Assembly (NCBI GenBank): GCA_964618415.1
Contig: CAZUAT010000004.1
Span: 1-64,000 of the forward strand
DNA: 64,000 bases
From: JACTMI01 sp964618415
GTDB taxonomy: Bacteria; Acidobacteriota; Thermoanaerobaculia; Multivoradales; JAGPDF01
Direction of reading: 5' to 3'
The notes under the pieces were generated by a model. That model ran no database searches, was not told the origin of the DNA, and was given only the letters and a program-made list of their open reading frames with translations. The translations under genes were made by a program, and so were the position numbers. Shown one piece after another: positions 27,374 through 36,360 of this stretch. Within the stretch, counting starts at the first letter, position 1. Every line of letters begins with the position of its first letter.

Positions 27374-29041
27374 ATGTTCCGTGCCCTGCTGACCACCGGT
27401 CTGACCGCCTGCCTGGCGGCCACGCCGATCCTCGCCGATACCCCTGCTGCCGCGCCCGATCCGGCTGCGGCCCTGATCACCGAGGCGACGCTGGCCGCGC
27501 CGGTCCGGCTGCTCGCCTCCGATCTGTTCGAGGGGCGCGGCCCCGGCAGCCGGGGCGACGAGCTGACCCGCGCCTACCTCGCCTCGCAGCTCGAATCGCT
27601 GGGCTACCGGGGCGGCGCCGAGGACGGCGGCTATCAGCAGCGGTTCGCCATGGTCGGCGTGACCTCGAGCCCGCCGGCGACCTGGACCTTCCGCGCCGGC
27701 AGCGGCGAGGTGACGCTGGCCACCGAGAGCGACTTCATCGCCGGCAGCGGCCTGCAGACCAGCGAGGCCGAGCTGCGCGAGGCCGAGCTGGTGTTCGTCG
27801 GCTACGGCATCCAGGCGCCGGAGTACGGCTGGGACGACTTCAAGGGCACCGACCTGCGCGGCAAGGTGCTGCTGATGCTCAACAACGATCCGGACTGGGA
27901 TCCCGAGCTGTTCGGGGGCAACACGCGCCTCTACTACGGCCGCTGGACCTACAAGTACGAAAGCGCCGCGCGCCAGGGCGCTGCCGGGGTGATCATCCTG
28001 CACACGGTGCCGTCGGCCGGCTATCCGTGGCAGGTGGTGCAGAGCTCCTGGAGCGGCGAGCAGTTCGAGCTGCCCGACGCCGGCGAGGCACGCCTGCAGG
28101 TCAAGGCGTGGACGACCGAGGAGGCGACGCGGCGCCTGGTGGCCGCCGGCGGGCACGATCTGGACGCCCTGGTCGTGGCGGCGCGCTCGCGCGACTTCCG
28201 CCCCGTGCCGCTCGGCCTGACCACCTCGCTGTCGATCGGCGCCACGGTGCGCCAGGTCGAGACGGCGAACGTCCTCGGCCTGCTGCCCGGCAGCGACGAG
28301 AAGCTGGCCTCGGAGGTGGTGATCTACAGCTCGCATCACGATCATCTCGGCGTCGGCGAGCCGGGAGCGGATGGCGACGCCATCTTCAACGGCGCCATCG
28401 ACAACGCCACCGGAACCTCGCAGCTGCTGGCGCTGGCGCGCGCGTTCGCGGCGCTGCCCGAGCGGCCGCGCCGTTCGATCCTGTTCGCCTTCGTCGCCGC
28501 CGAGGAGCAGGGGCTGCTGGGCTCGCGCTGGTACTCCGAGCACCCGACCTTCCCGCCCGGCCGCATCGCCGCCAACATCAACCTCGATGCCGGCAACGTC
28601 TTCGGCCGCACCGCCGACGTGACCTACATCGGCTACGGCAAGTCGAGCCTCGATGCGGTGGTCGAGGCGGCGGCCGCTGCGCAGGGCCGCCGGGTGATCG
28701 GCGACACGATGCCGGACCGCGGCTTCTTCTACCGCTCCGATCAGTTCAGCTTCGCGCGCATCGGGGTGCCGGCGCTCTACCTCGATGGCGGCAAGCAGTT
28801 CGTCGGCCGCGATCCGGAGTACGGCAAGCGGCTGCAGGAGCGCTACGAGTCGACCTGCTACCACCAGGCCTGCGACGAGTTCTCCGAGGAGTGGGATCTG
28901 TCGGGCCTGGTCGAGGACACGCGCCTCGCCTTCGCCTGCGGTCGCGCGATCGCCGACGCCGACGCGATGCCGACCTGGAACCCCGGCGACGAATTCGAAG
29001 CCCGTCGCCTCGCCGAACTGGCGGCGGTCGGCAGCCACTGA
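27374..29041 (+). CDS. secreted M28-family metallopeptidase with PA domain
   Basis: A 555-residue exported zinc peptidase, probably an aminopeptidase. ATG with GAGGAG seven bases upstream; signal peptide FRALLTTGLTACLAATPILA. The N-terminal FEGRGPGSRGDELTRAYLASQ is the usual opening of this group. A protease-associated domain (about residues 120-270) includes FVGYGIQAPEYGWDDFKG and GAAGVIILHT. The zinc site appears in SSHHDHLGVG, IDNATGTSQLL and FAFVAAEEQGLLGS, with NINLDAGNVFG and the final His region TCYHQACDEF. All expected ligand motifs appear present. It likely scavenges peptides outside the cytoplasmic membrane. Confidence 0.92.
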   Translation: MFRALLTTGLTACLAATPILADTPAAAPDPAAALITEATLAAPVRLLASDLFEGRGPGSRGDELTRAYLASQLESLGYRGGAEDGGYQQRFAMVGVTSSPPATWTFRAGSGEVTLATESDFIAGSGLQTSEAELREAELVFVGYGIQAPEYGWDDFKGTDLRGKVLLMLNNDPDWDPELFGGNTRLYYGRWTYKYESAARQGAAGVIILHTVPSAGYPWQVVQSSWSGEQFELPDAGEARLQVKAWTTEEATRRLVAAGGHDLDALVVAARSRDFRPVPLGLTTSLSIGATVRQVETANVLGLLPGSDEKLASEVVIYSSHHDHLGVGEPGADGDAIFNGAIDNATGTSQLLALARAFAALPERPRRSILFAFVAAEEQGLLGSRWYSEHPTFPPGRIAANINLDAGNVFGRTADVTYIGYGKSSLDAVVEAAAAAQGRRVIGDTMPDRGFFYRSDQFSFARIGVPALYLDGGKQFVGRDPEYGKRLQERYESTCYHQACDEFSEEWDLSGLVEDTRLAFACGRAIADADAMPTWNPGDEFEARRLAELAAVGSH

Positions 29042-29052
29042 AGCCGCAGCGT

Positions 29053-29086
29053 CCCCGGACCGCCCGCGCGCCGCGGCGGTCCGGGG
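29053..29086. terminator. bidirectional hairpin terminator
   Basis: A perfect 12-base stem (CCCCGGACCGCC with GGCGGTCCGGGG) around a 10-base GC loop, between the convergent M28 peptidase gene and the small secreted protein gene. Confidence 0.7.
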
Positions 29087-29099
29087 AACAGGCCCCGCC

Positions 29100-29399
29100 T
29101 CAGCGGGCGCGCACGAGCACGGCGGCGACGTCTTCGAGCTCGACGTAGGCGTCGAAGAACTCCCGCCCGGCGAGCTTCTCGAGCTGCACCACTCGATCGC
29201 CGATCGAGCGCACGCTGCCGGTGATCTCCTCGCCCGAGTCGAGCTGCAGGGTGACCGTCTTGGACAGGCGCTGCGCCAGCACCGTCCGGATCGTCTCCCC
29301 CGCCACCACCTGCGGCGTGTTCCCCTGCGCCCGCGCGCTCGCCATCCACGCCAGCCCGAGCACCAGCCCCACCGCCAACGCCATTCCCAGTCGTCGCAT
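29100..29399 (-). CDS. small secreted protein with an SH3-like/Sm-like beta segment
   Basis: A 99-residue exported protein of unknown function. The start is ATG 29399, placed behind TGGGAGG; upstream in-frame codons lack a signal sequence directly at their N-terminus. Signal peptide MRRLGMALAVGLVLGLAWMASARA. The mature part, LSKTVTLQLDSGEEITGSVRSIGDRVVQL, has the strand pattern of a small five-stranded barrel, and DAYVELEDVAAVLVRAR closes it. TAACAT about 50 bases upstream may be its -10. Confidence 0.65.
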   Translation of the reverse strand: MRRLGMALAVGLVLGLAWMASARAQGNTPQVVAGETIRTVLAQRLSKTVTLQLDSGEEITGSVRSIGDRVVQLEKLAGREFFDAYVELEDVAAVLVRAR

Positions 29400-29637
29400 A
29401 GTCCCTGCCTCCCAAGAGTTGCAGCCGTGAGTTGTGGCGCGGGATGTTATCCGCAGGCGCCTGCCGGCGGGCACGGCCGCCCGACCCGGGATCGGCGCGG
29501 GAGATGGCCTCCGAGCGAATTTTCTCGGCCGAGTCTCTCGTGGCCGGTATCGGAGTTGCAGGCGGGGCGGGCAGGAGGCCGCTTCGGCATCCGGCCGCAG
29601 CGCCCCGGAGCAGGACCTGGCAGGAGGGAGGCGAGCG

Positions 29638-30372
29638 ATGCGAGCGATCCCGACGCAGCAATCGGTACCCGACCTTCACGGTGGTGAGCCGCTGGCCGCC
29701 ACATTCCCCTGGTTCGACGATGGCGAGGATCTGCGCCGACGGCGCTGGCTGCGGGGCGGCCTGCTGGTGGCCGCCGCGCTGCACGCCGTCGTGCTGACGC
29801 TCCCCCGCGTCGTCGCCCCGAACGAGCCGCCGCCGCGCGTGGTGCGCCTCGAGCCGTTCCGGGTCGCCGCGACCCCGGAACTCGTCGCCCCGGAGCCGCC
29901 GCCGCCGGTCGCGCCGCCCGAGCCGCGCCGCGCGGTGCCGCGGATTCCGGTGCCGGATCTGCCCGCCCCGCAGCCGATCGTCCAGCCGCTCGCACCGCTG
30001 CCGATCGCCATCGACCTGCCCGCGGTCACCGCACCGCTGGAAGCCCTGCCTCTGCCCGAGGCCCCGCCGGCGCCGCCGGACGAGATCGTCGAGTTCGGCG
30101 CCGGCATCGAGGCGCCGGTGCGCCTGTCCGGTGACCTGCCGGCCTACACGCCCGCAGCGCGCCAGGTACGCGCGAGCGGCACCGTCCTGCTCGAAGCGGT
30201 CATCGACCGCGAGGGACGGGTCGTCGACACCAAGCTCCTGCGCGGCCTGCCGTGGGGCCTGAGCGAGAGCGCGCTGCGGGCCGTCGAGAGCTGGCGCTTC
30301 AGCCCCGCCACCCGCAACGGCGAGCCGATCGCAGTCCGCTACCGCCTCACCGTGGAGTTCCAGGTACGCTGA
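29638..30372 (+). CDS. TonB-type energy transducer
   Basis: A 244-residue protein with an N-terminal cytoplasmic lead and a single membrane helix (about residues 37-58, WLRGGLLVAAALHAVVLTLP). A long Pro-rich periplasmic linker (EPPPPVAPPEPRRA and similar, about 65-160) follows, then a C-terminal TonB domain (GTVLLEAVIDREGRVVDTKL, ESALRAVESWRFSPATRNGE). The layout matches TonB, which transmits proton-motive force to outer-membrane receptors. Neither exbB/exbD nor a receptor gene is adjacent. The start is ATG 29638 behind AGGAGGGAGG. Confidence 0.85.
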   Translation: MRAIPTQQSVPDLHGGEPLAATFPWFDDGEDLRRRRWLRGGLLVAAALHAVVLTLPRVVAPNEPPPRVVRLEPFRVAATPELVAPEPPPPVAPPEPRRAVPRIPVPDLPAPQPIVQPLAPLPIAIDLPAVTAPLEALPLPEAPPAPPDEIVEFGAGIEAPVRLSGDLPAYTPAARQVRASGTVLLEAVIDREGRVVDTKLLRGLPWGLSESALRAVESWRFSPATRNGEPIAVRYRLTVEFQVR

Positions 30373-30380
30373 CCCGAGAG

Positions 30381-30600
30381 TGAGAGCAAAAGCAAAGGCA
30401 AAAGCAAGAGCACAGGCAAGAGCGAAAGCTTCCAGTTAAGGAAAAGCATCGGCGGGTGGGCGCCCCGCCGCCCGTGCCTCCGGCGCGGCGGGCGCGAAGA
30501 CCGGTCCGCGCTGGCCACCAGCCGTCGCGGGGCCGGCCTTTTTTCCCTCTATGAGCCTTTGCTCTTGCTTTCTTGCCTTTGCTTCTTTCCCTCTATGAGC
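30381..30600. repeat. inverted six-base-period purine/pyrimidine repeat with internal 15-base direct repeat
   Basis: The 333-base stretch 30373-30705 holds no convincing gene. At 30383-30427 the plus strand is built of GCRARR-like hexamers (GCAAAA, GCAAAG, GCAAAA, GCAAGA, GCACAG, GCAAGA, GCGAAA). At 30561-30584 the complementary pattern occurs (GCTCTTGCTTTCTTGCC and on), so the two can pair. TTTCCCTCTATGAGC is present twice, at 30542-30556 and 30586-30600. A GC-rich spacer separates the arms. A 64-codon minus-strand reading frame here (30436-30630) is a by-product of the repeat. Confidence 0.75.
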
Positions 30601-30705
30601 TCTTGCCTCTCCAGACTTCAGCATCCGCACAGGCCAGCGCTGAGCCGGTTATCCTTCTGACGGCGGTGCTGCGGCGGGCCGAGGTCGGCCGGCGGGAGGG
30701 GTGGG

Positions 30706-31689
30706 ATGGCGGCAGAGGGGCGCGAGTCGGGCGAGGAGCCGTTCCGGGTGAGCGTATTCGGCGAACGCGAAGGGACGGAGGCCGCGCAGCCGGGCAGCTA
30801 CGGACTGGCCCCGGACGGGTTCCGCCTCCCCGGCGGGACCCGCCTCGGTCCGGTGACGCTGCAGGTCGCCGACCTCGGGCGCTCGCTCGACTGGTACGAG
30901 CGCGTCCTCGGCCTGCGCCGGCTGCCGCGCGAAGGCAACGGCGACACCGCGCGGCTCGGCGCCGCGGACGACCTTCCGCTGGTCGAGCTGCGGGAGCGCC
31001 CGGGGATTGCGCCGGTGCCGCGCCGCGGCCGGCTCGGTCTCTTCCACTTCGCGATCCTGCTGCCGGATCGGCCGGCGCTCGGGCGGTTCGTGCGCCATCT
31101 GGCGGCGATCGACGTGCGCGCCGGGGCCGGCGACCACCTGGTCAGCGAAGCGTTCTACCTGCAGGACCCGGACAACCTCGGCATCGAGGTCTACGCCGAC
31201 CGGCCGCGCGCGAGCTGGCGCCGGATCGGCCGCGAACTGCTGATGACGACCGATCCGGTCGACGTGCAGGATCTCGTCGCGACGGCGGGCGACGAGCCGT
31301 GGGAGGGGATGCCGGCCGGTACGGTGCTCGGGCACGTCCACCTGCACGTCGGCGACCTCGACCGCGCGGCGGCGTTCTACTCCGGCGTCCTCGGTTTCGA
31401 CCGCACCGTCTGGAACTACCCCGGCGCGCTCTTCTTCGGCGCCGACGGCTACCACCATCATGTCGGCACCAACCTGTGGGCCGGTCCGGCGGCGCAGCCG
31501 CCCGCTGCCGACGAGGCCCAGCTGCTGGGCTGGGAGATCGTGCTGAGCGACCCGGCGTCGCTTGCCGCCGCGCGTGCGAGCGCCGCCGGCGCCGGCTACA
31601 CGCCGACGCCGGAAGCTGCGGCCGCGGACGGCGGCTTCGGCCTCGCCGACCCGTGGGGCATCCCGGTCCGGCTCCGCGCGGCCCGCTGA
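30706..31689 (+). CDS. two-domain VOC protein (catechol-2,3-dioxygenase/CatE-like)
   Basis: A 327-residue protein with two vicinal-oxygen-chelate modules. The first is about residues 45-175 (LGPVTLQVADLGRSLDWYERVLGL and EAFYLQDPDNLGIEVYAD); the second is about 205-325 (VLGHVHLHVGDLDRAAAFYSGVLGF, GYHHHVGTNLW and GLADPWGIPVRL). Metal ligands are plausible: His in HVHLHV, His in YHHHVG and a late acidic residue that is not obvious. It resembles the CatE/YfiE group of extradiol dioxygenase-like proteins, but glyoxalase-like activity is possible. ATG with GGGAGGGG upstream; TATCCT about 60 bases upstream could be its -10. Confidence 0.82.
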   Translation: MAAEGRESGEEPFRVSVFGEREGTEAAQPGSYGLAPDGFRLPGGTRLGPVTLQVADLGRSLDWYERVLGLRRLPREGNGDTARLGAADDLPLVELRERPGIAPVPRRGRLGLFHFAILLPDRPALGRFVRHLAAIDVRAGAGDHLVSEAFYLQDPDNLGIEVYADRPRASWRRIGRELLMTTDPVDVQDLVATAGDEPWEGMPAGTVLGHVHLHVGDLDRAAAFYSGVLGFDRTVWNYPGALFFGADGYHHHVGTNLWAGPAAQPPAADEAQLLGWEIVLSDPASLAAARASAAGAGYTPTPEAAAADGGFGLADPWGIPVRLRAAR

Positions 31690-31714
31690 CCGGCGACGGC
31701 GGGCCGGACGGACG

Positions 31715-32590
31715 TCACGGCTGCGCGCGTCGCCAGACCCACTCGAGCGCCTGCTCGCTGTTCTCGCCCGGCCCCTCGACGCGCGCACGCAGGGCGCCGT
31801 CGGCATCGAGCCCGTAGACGATGCGCTGCGGGAAGTCGTGGGCGAGGTTCTCGAAGACCACCCGCGCGGCGTCCTGCTCGACGGCGCAGAAGCGGACCGG
31901 CGGCGCCCCGCCGGGGCTCGCCAGGTAGCACGGCTCGCCGGCCTCGCCCTCGACGATGCGCAGGAACTCGAAGGCCGGCGCCCGGCCGGGCCGCACGTCC
32001 TTGTGCAGGCCGACCAGCCCGCCGCCGGCCGGCGAGGTCCAGAACTCCTCGCTTGCCGTGCCGTCCTGCTCGCCCCGCCAGTGCCCGGCCAGCCAGCCGA
32101 GCGCCGCCACGCCCGACGGCGCTGACTGCGCGGCGTCCGCCACCCGCGTCGCCTGGGTCGAGATCACCTGCCACGAGTCGCCGGCGCGGCGCCAGACCGA
32201 GCTGTAGCGGTAGTCGCCTTCGGCCGCGTTTCCGTTCGCCACGTAGCGCGTGTGCGCGAGCCCCGTGACGAGGGCCAGGTCGCCCCCGACCTCGATCTCG
32301 AGCTCCGAGTGCGCCGTCTCGAGGTAACGCAGGCGGCCGCTGCGAAACGACTCCATCCGCGCCGCCCGGTCCACCCGCCGCCCGTCCGGCGCCACGAAAA
32401 CGAAGTCCGGCGCATAGAGCCGCTCGAGCGCCTCGAAGTCGCCCGCCACGATCGCCTCCCCCACCGCCGCATCGAGCGCGGCGAGGGCCTGCACGTCGCT
32501 GTGATCGGCTGCGGCCAACGCGGGCAGCAGCAGCAGTGACAGCAGCGCCCACAGGGCGGCGACCGGGCGCAGGCGAGTCGGGGTCGGCAT
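31715..32590 (-). CDS. secreted SnoaL/DUF4440-like plus DUF6265-like protein
   Basis: A 291-residue exported protein with two small domains. A signal peptide (ALWALLSLLLLPALAAA) is followed by a SnoaL/NTF2-like fold (about residues 30-150: AIVAGDFEALERLYAPDFVFVAPDG, LVTGLAHTRYVANG, YRYSSVWRRAGDSWQVISTQAT). The second half (about 160-290) resembles DUF6265 (LGWLAGHWRGEQDGTASEEFWTSPAGGGLVG and ENLAHDFPQRIVYG). Both domain types are usually ligand-binding or of unknown function. It lies 28 bases after add on the same strand, so it may be the last gene of that operon. Confidence 0.78.
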   Translation of the reverse strand: MPTPTRLRPVAALWALLSLLLLPALAAADHSDVQALAALDAAVGEAIVAGDFEALERLYAPDFVFVAPDGRRVDRAARMESFRSGRLRYLETAHSELEIEVGGDLALVTGLAHTRYVANGNAAEGDYRYSSVWRRAGDSWQVISTQATRVADAAQSAPSGVAALGWLAGHWRGEQDGTASEEFWTSPAGGGLVGLHKDVRPGRAPAFEFLRIVEGEAGEPCYLASPGGAPPVRFCAVEQDAARVVFENLAHDFPQRIVYGLDADGALRARVEGPGENSEQALEWVWRRAQP

Positions 32591-32618
32591 CGGGCGTTCT
32601 CCGGATGCGGGTCGACGC

Positions 32619-33668
32619 TCAGAGCGCCAGCGGGCGCCCCAGGTGTCGCTCGGCGAGGGTGGCGATCTCGGCGCGCATTTCGGCGGCGAGGGCGGTCTTG
32701 CGCTCGTCGGAAAGGAAGGAGTGCTCGACGGCGGCGAGGGCGAGGCCGGCGAGGATCTCGGGGGTGTAGTCGAACGTCTCGGCGAGGCGCTGGAACTCGC
32801 GCGACAGGGTGGTGTCGAACAGGGCCGGGTCGTCGGTGTTGACCGACAGCTCGAGGCCGGCGCGGCGCAGGCGGTCGAACGGGTGCGCCGCCAGGTCCGG
32901 CGCCACGCCGAGCAGCAGGTTCGAGGTCGGACAGACCTCGAGCGGCGTGCGCTCGACGCGCAGCCGGTCGATCAGGCCGGCGTCCTCGATCGAGCGCACC
33001 CCGTGACCGATCCGCTCGGCGCCGCAGACGTCGAGCACGGCGAGCACCGAGGCGGGGCCGGCGTGCTCGCCGGCGTGCGCGACCGCGTGCAGGCCGTGGC
33101 GACGGGCCTCCTCGAAGTGATCCGCAAACGGTTCGCTCGGACAGACCGCCTCGCGGCCGGTCAGGCCGAGCGCCACGACGATCCCCCGCCGGTGCCCTTC
33201 GATCGCCCACTCCAGCGTCGGATCGGCGGTCCGGTTGCCGACGTCGCGCACGATGTCGGGGATCAGCCGGATCACGGTTCCGCGCGCGCGTTCGGCCTCG
33301 CGGATCGCCTCTTCGACCGCATCGAGGATCTCGTCGACCGGCAGGCCGTTCTGCCAATGCGTTCCGATCGTGAAGTGGACCTCGGAGTAGCGGATGTTCT
33401 CGCGCTCCTGGTCGGCAGCGAACTCGGCGATCAGCGTCGCGAAGTCGGCCGGGTCGCGCAGCACCGCCGAACAGGCCAGGTAGACCTGGACGAAATGGTC
33501 GAAGTCGCGGAAGCGGAACCACTCGCGCAGACCCGCCTCGTCGTCGGCCGGCAGCGAGATCCGCCGCCGCCGCGCCAGTTCGAGCAGGGTCCGCGGCGCC
33601 ATTGCGCCCTCGAGGTGGACGTGCAGCTCCACCTTGGGCAACGCGCGCAGGAACGTCTCGAGACTCAC
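32619..33668 (-). CDS. add: adenosine deaminase
   Basis: A 349-residue zinc hydrolase converting adenosine to inosine. The HVHLEGA zinc motif (residues 17-23), HAGEHAGP, ERIGHGVRS, the LEVCPTSNLLLG block and SVNTDDP are all present and match the Add family. Related aminodeoxyfutalosine deaminases share the same motifs, so that alternative cannot be fully excluded. The GTG start overlaps the coaD stop as GTGA. It is the seventh gene in the chain that begins at the ykgJ-like gene. Confidence 0.9.
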   Translation of the reverse strand: MSLETFLRALPKVELHVHLEGAMAPRTLLELARRRRISLPADDEAGLREWFRFRDFDHFVQVYLACSAVLRDPADFATLIAEFAADQERENIRYSEVHFTIGTHWQNGLPVDEILDAVEEAIREAERARGTVIRLIPDIVRDVGNRTADPTLEWAIEGHRRGIVVALGLTGREAVCPSEPFADHFEEARRHGLHAVAHAGEHAGPASVLAVLDVCGAERIGHGVRSIEDAGLIDRLRVERTPLEVCPTSNLLLGVAPDLAAHPFDRLRRAGLELSVNTDDPALFDTTLSREFQRLAETFDYTPEILAGLALAAVEHSFLSDERKTALAAEMRAEIATLAERHLGRPLAL

Positions 33669-34174
33669 TCCCCCTGCCCGCCCGCCGCCGTCAGCCGGGC
33701 TCCCATCGCGGCAATCACCGCCGGCGGCACCAGGCCTTCGACGTTGCCGCCCAGCCGGAAAACCTCCTTGACCAGCCGGCTCGACAGGTAGCTGTAGTCC
33801 TCGCGCGGCATCATGAACACCGTTTCGACGCGGGCGTTGAGGTGGCGGTTCATCAGCGCCATCTGGAATTCGTACTCGAAGTCGGAGATCGCGCGCAGGC
33901 CGCGGACGATCGTCGACGCCTCGACGCGATCGAGAAAATCGACCAGCAGCCCGGAGAAGCTCTCGACACGGCAGAAGCCGAGGCCGCCGACCTGCTCCTC
34001 GATCATCGCCACCCGTTCGGCCACCGAGAAGAGCGGCCGCTTCTCCTCGTTGGCCAGCACCGCAACGATCACCTCGTCGAAGATCGGCCGGCAGCGGGCG
34101 ATCAGGTCGAGGTGGCCGTGATGGATCGGATCGAACGAGCCGGGATAGACCGCGATGCGGCGCCGCACGGTCAT
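33665..34174 (-). CDS. coaD: phosphopantetheine adenylyltransferase
   Basis: A 169-residue enzyme catalysing the penultimate step of coenzyme A synthesis (phosphopantetheine plus ATP to dephospho-CoA). The nucleotidyltransferase motif is YPGSFDPIHHGHLDLI near the N-terminus; VRGLRAISDFEYEFQMALMNR and SYLSSRLVKEVFRLGG are the other characteristic segments. Length is standard. The ATG overlaps the stop of the upstream beta-propeller gene as ATGA, and its stop overlaps add. Confidence 0.95.
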   Translation of the reverse strand: MTVRRRIAVYPGSFDPIHHGHLDLIARCRPIFDEVIVAVLANEEKRPLFSVAERVAMIEEQVGGLGFCRVESFSGLLVDFLDRVEASTIVRGLRAISDFEYEFQMALMNRHLNARVETVFMMPREDYSYLSSRLVKEVFRLGGNVEGLVPPAVIAAMGARLTAAGGQGE

Positions 34175-36360
34175 CGCGCCGAGCCCGCGCCGAGCCGCGC
34201 GCCGAGGTCGTACGTCCGGTCGTTGAAGGCGGCGTCGCCCACGCGCAGCAGCACCAGGCGGGCGGTGGCCGGGATCTCGTCGATCAACAGCTCCTCCGTG
34301 CGTCCGTCGATCAGCCCGTCGAGCGACGCGAGTGGCTGCCAGGGCGCGCCGTCGATCGACAGCTCGGCCGCGCGCAGCGGACTGGCGGCATCGTATACCG
34401 TCACCCGCGCGCCGTCGCCCGAGCGCTTGGCCGAGCGGAGCTCCGGCGGCGCGTGGTCGATCGTCACCACCTCCGAGAAGGCCGTGGCGACCAGACCGGC
34501 GCCGGTCTCGTTGGCCGCCTCGTCCGAGGCGGTGAGGCGGAACCGGTAGTCGCCGTCCGGCAGCACCGTGGCGTCGAACGACCAGTACTCTGCGCTCAGG
34601 TCGTCGGCCATCTCGTACCAGCGGTCGCCCTGCTCCGCGCGCACCTCGAGACGGGTCCGCACCGCGTCGCCGTTGGGATCGTTCACCTTCCAGCGCAGGG
34701 TCCGCCAGCCCTTGCGCCAGACCGTCTTGGTGCGCTCCTCGCGCGAGAGCGCCGGCTCGAGGGTGGTGAAGATCCCCTCCCGGTTGGGACTGGCCGGCTC
34801 GTAGACCTGGTCGGACGGGTTGAAGCCGGACGGCACCGGGATCTGGCCCGGATCCATCGCCGAGAAGCGCTCGATTGCCGGCCGCAGGTTCTGCTGGCGG
34901 TAGGACAGTTCGGTGCGCGCGACGCGCGGCGATGCGCTGCCGCCGGAAAGCGCGATCCGGTACTGCACGTAGCGCGCGGGCACCAGGTCCGCCAGGGAGA
35001 GTTCGTCGCCGGATCGCTCGGGGCTCCAGGGGGTCCAGGTGCGATCCGGCTCGGCCGAGTTGCCGGTGCGGAAGGACACCCGCACGGCAGTGCCGGGCGG
35101 CAGCTCGCCGGTCCAGCGGAAGACGCCGAAGCGCGCCGCCTGACCGGCGTCGAGCGCCGCGCTGGTGTAGGTGCCCACCCGCTCCCGGCCGCCGGCGAAC
35201 CGCCAGACCACGGCAGCGTTGGTGGTCAGCAGCGCCGGTCCGTCGGCGCCCGGCGCGAGGCCGACGATCTGACGCTCTTCGAGGTCCTTCTCCAGCCGCA
35301 GGCGGTCGGCCTCGAGGACGTAGAGCTTCCCCTCCAGGCCGGTGCCGATCCAGAGCCGCGAGCGATCGCCCGAGGCGAGGAGGCTGAAGATCGTCTCGTC
35401 GGCCGAACTCCAGAGCGATTCGACGGCGCCGCCGGGCAGCAGCCGCAGCAGCTCGCTGCGCGGCCCGCGCGCTCCGGCCGCCCGCGAGCCGGCCGCGGGC
35501 GCCTGTCCGTCGCCGCCGCCCTCCACGACGATCACCGTGCCTTCCCCGGCCTCGGCCGACTCCTTGCCTTCGGACCCGCCGCCGCGCGGCGCCGCGTCGA
35601 GAAAGCTCGACTCCGAGGCGAGCACCGCGGCCCAGATCGCGCCGTCGGCCGCCGGCGCGAAGGCGACCACCTCGGAGAGCGCCGCGTCGTGCAGTGTGCG
35701 CACGACGCCGCGGGCGTCGCGGCGGATCACCAGGCCGCCGGGGGCCGTGCCGATCAGCAGATCGCCGTCGGTCAGCGGCAGCAGGCTGCGCAGGTGCGTC
35801 TCCTCGCCGTCCCAGGCGACCGTCCCTTGGCCCTTGCCGGTCACCCGCCAGAGCCGGCCCTCGGTGCCGGTGGCCACCCAGAGGGCGCCGTCGGCACCGC
35901 GCGCGATCGCCCAGATGTAAGTCTCACCCGGCTCGAACCAGACCTCGGCCTCGCCGTCGCGGATCCGATAGATGCGACCCTCGGGCGAGCTGCCGGCGAA
36001 CAGCGTGCCGTCCGGGTCCGCCCAGAGCGCGAAGATCACCGGTTCGGGCGCGTCGAACAGCGTCGTGACCTGCCCGTCCGGAGCGATCCGCAGCACCCGG
36101 CCTTCATTGCCGGTGCCGACCGCCCAGCCGCCCGGCACCGCGGCAAAGGAGAAGGCGAACGGCTCGGTCACCTCGCCCATCCGCTCGGCGCGGTCCGCCA
36201 ACGCCAGCACCCCCTGGGCGTCGAGCGAGACGTTCTCGAGGGTGCCGGCCTGAAACGCCGCCGGCGTCTGGGTCGAAAAGATCCGCGTCGGCGCCGCGGC
36301 GAGCGGCGCCGCGGCGGCCAGGAGCAACAACACGACGGCCCTCGATCGCATCCCCTTCAT
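34171..36360 (-). CDS. secreted beta-propeller protein of unknown function
   Basis: A 729-residue exported protein. The signal peptide is RAVVLLLLAAAAPLAAA. Residues about 30-400 contain propeller-type blades with the recurring pattern 'GtGxeGrvyrI... G... lfaGt' (WAVGTGNEGRVLRIAPDG, LFAGSSPEGRIYRIRDGE, LWVATGTEGRLWRV, LWIGTGLEGKLYVLE). A Gly/Ser-rich insertion lies near 270-310. The C-terminal half has fibronectin/Ig-like strands (YRQQNLRPAIERFS, DGDYRFRLTASDEAANE, IDHAPPELRSAKRSGD). ATGA coupling to the S55 peptidase upstream and to coaD downstream. Possible cell-surface scaffold; no enzymatic motif seen. Confidence 0.75.
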   Translation of the reverse strand: MKGMRSRAVVLLLLAAAAPLAAAPTRIFSTQTPAAFQAGTLENVSLDAQGVLALADRAERMGEVTEPFAFSFAAVPGGWAVGTGNEGRVLRIAPDGQVTTLFDAPEPVIFALWADPDGTLFAGSSPEGRIYRIRDGEAEVWFEPGETYIWAIARGADGALWVATGTEGRLWRVTGKGQGTVAWDGEETHLRSLLPLTDGDLLIGTAPGGLVIRRDARGVVRTLHDAALSEVVAFAPAADGAIWAAVLASESSFLDAAPRGGGSEGKESAEAGEGTVIVVEGGGDGQAPAAGSRAAGARGPRSELLRLLPGGAVESLWSSADETIFSLLASGDRSRLWIGTGLEGKLYVLEADRLRLEKDLEERQIVGLAPGADGPALLTTNAAVVWRFAGGRERVGTYTSAALDAGQAARFGVFRWTGELPPGTAVRVSFRTGNSAEPDRTWTPWSPERSGDELSLADLVPARYVQYRIALSGGSASPRVARTELSYRQQNLRPAIERFSAMDPGQIPVPSGFNPSDQVYEPASPNREGIFTTLEPALSREERTKTVWRKGWRTLRWKVNDPNGDAVRTRLEVRAEQGDRWYEMADDLSAEYWSFDATVLPDGDYRFRLTASDEAANETGAGLVATAFSEVVTIDHAPPELRSAKRSGDGARVTVYDAASPLRAAELSIDGAPWQPLASLDGLIDGRTEELLIDEIPATARLVLLRVGDAAFNDRTYDLGARLGAGSAR

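Noticed and set aside
30436..30630. A 64-codon Lys/Ala/Gln-rich gene on the minus strand
   Set aside because: It arises from the hexamer repeat itself, has no ribosome-binding site and no homology-like pattern.
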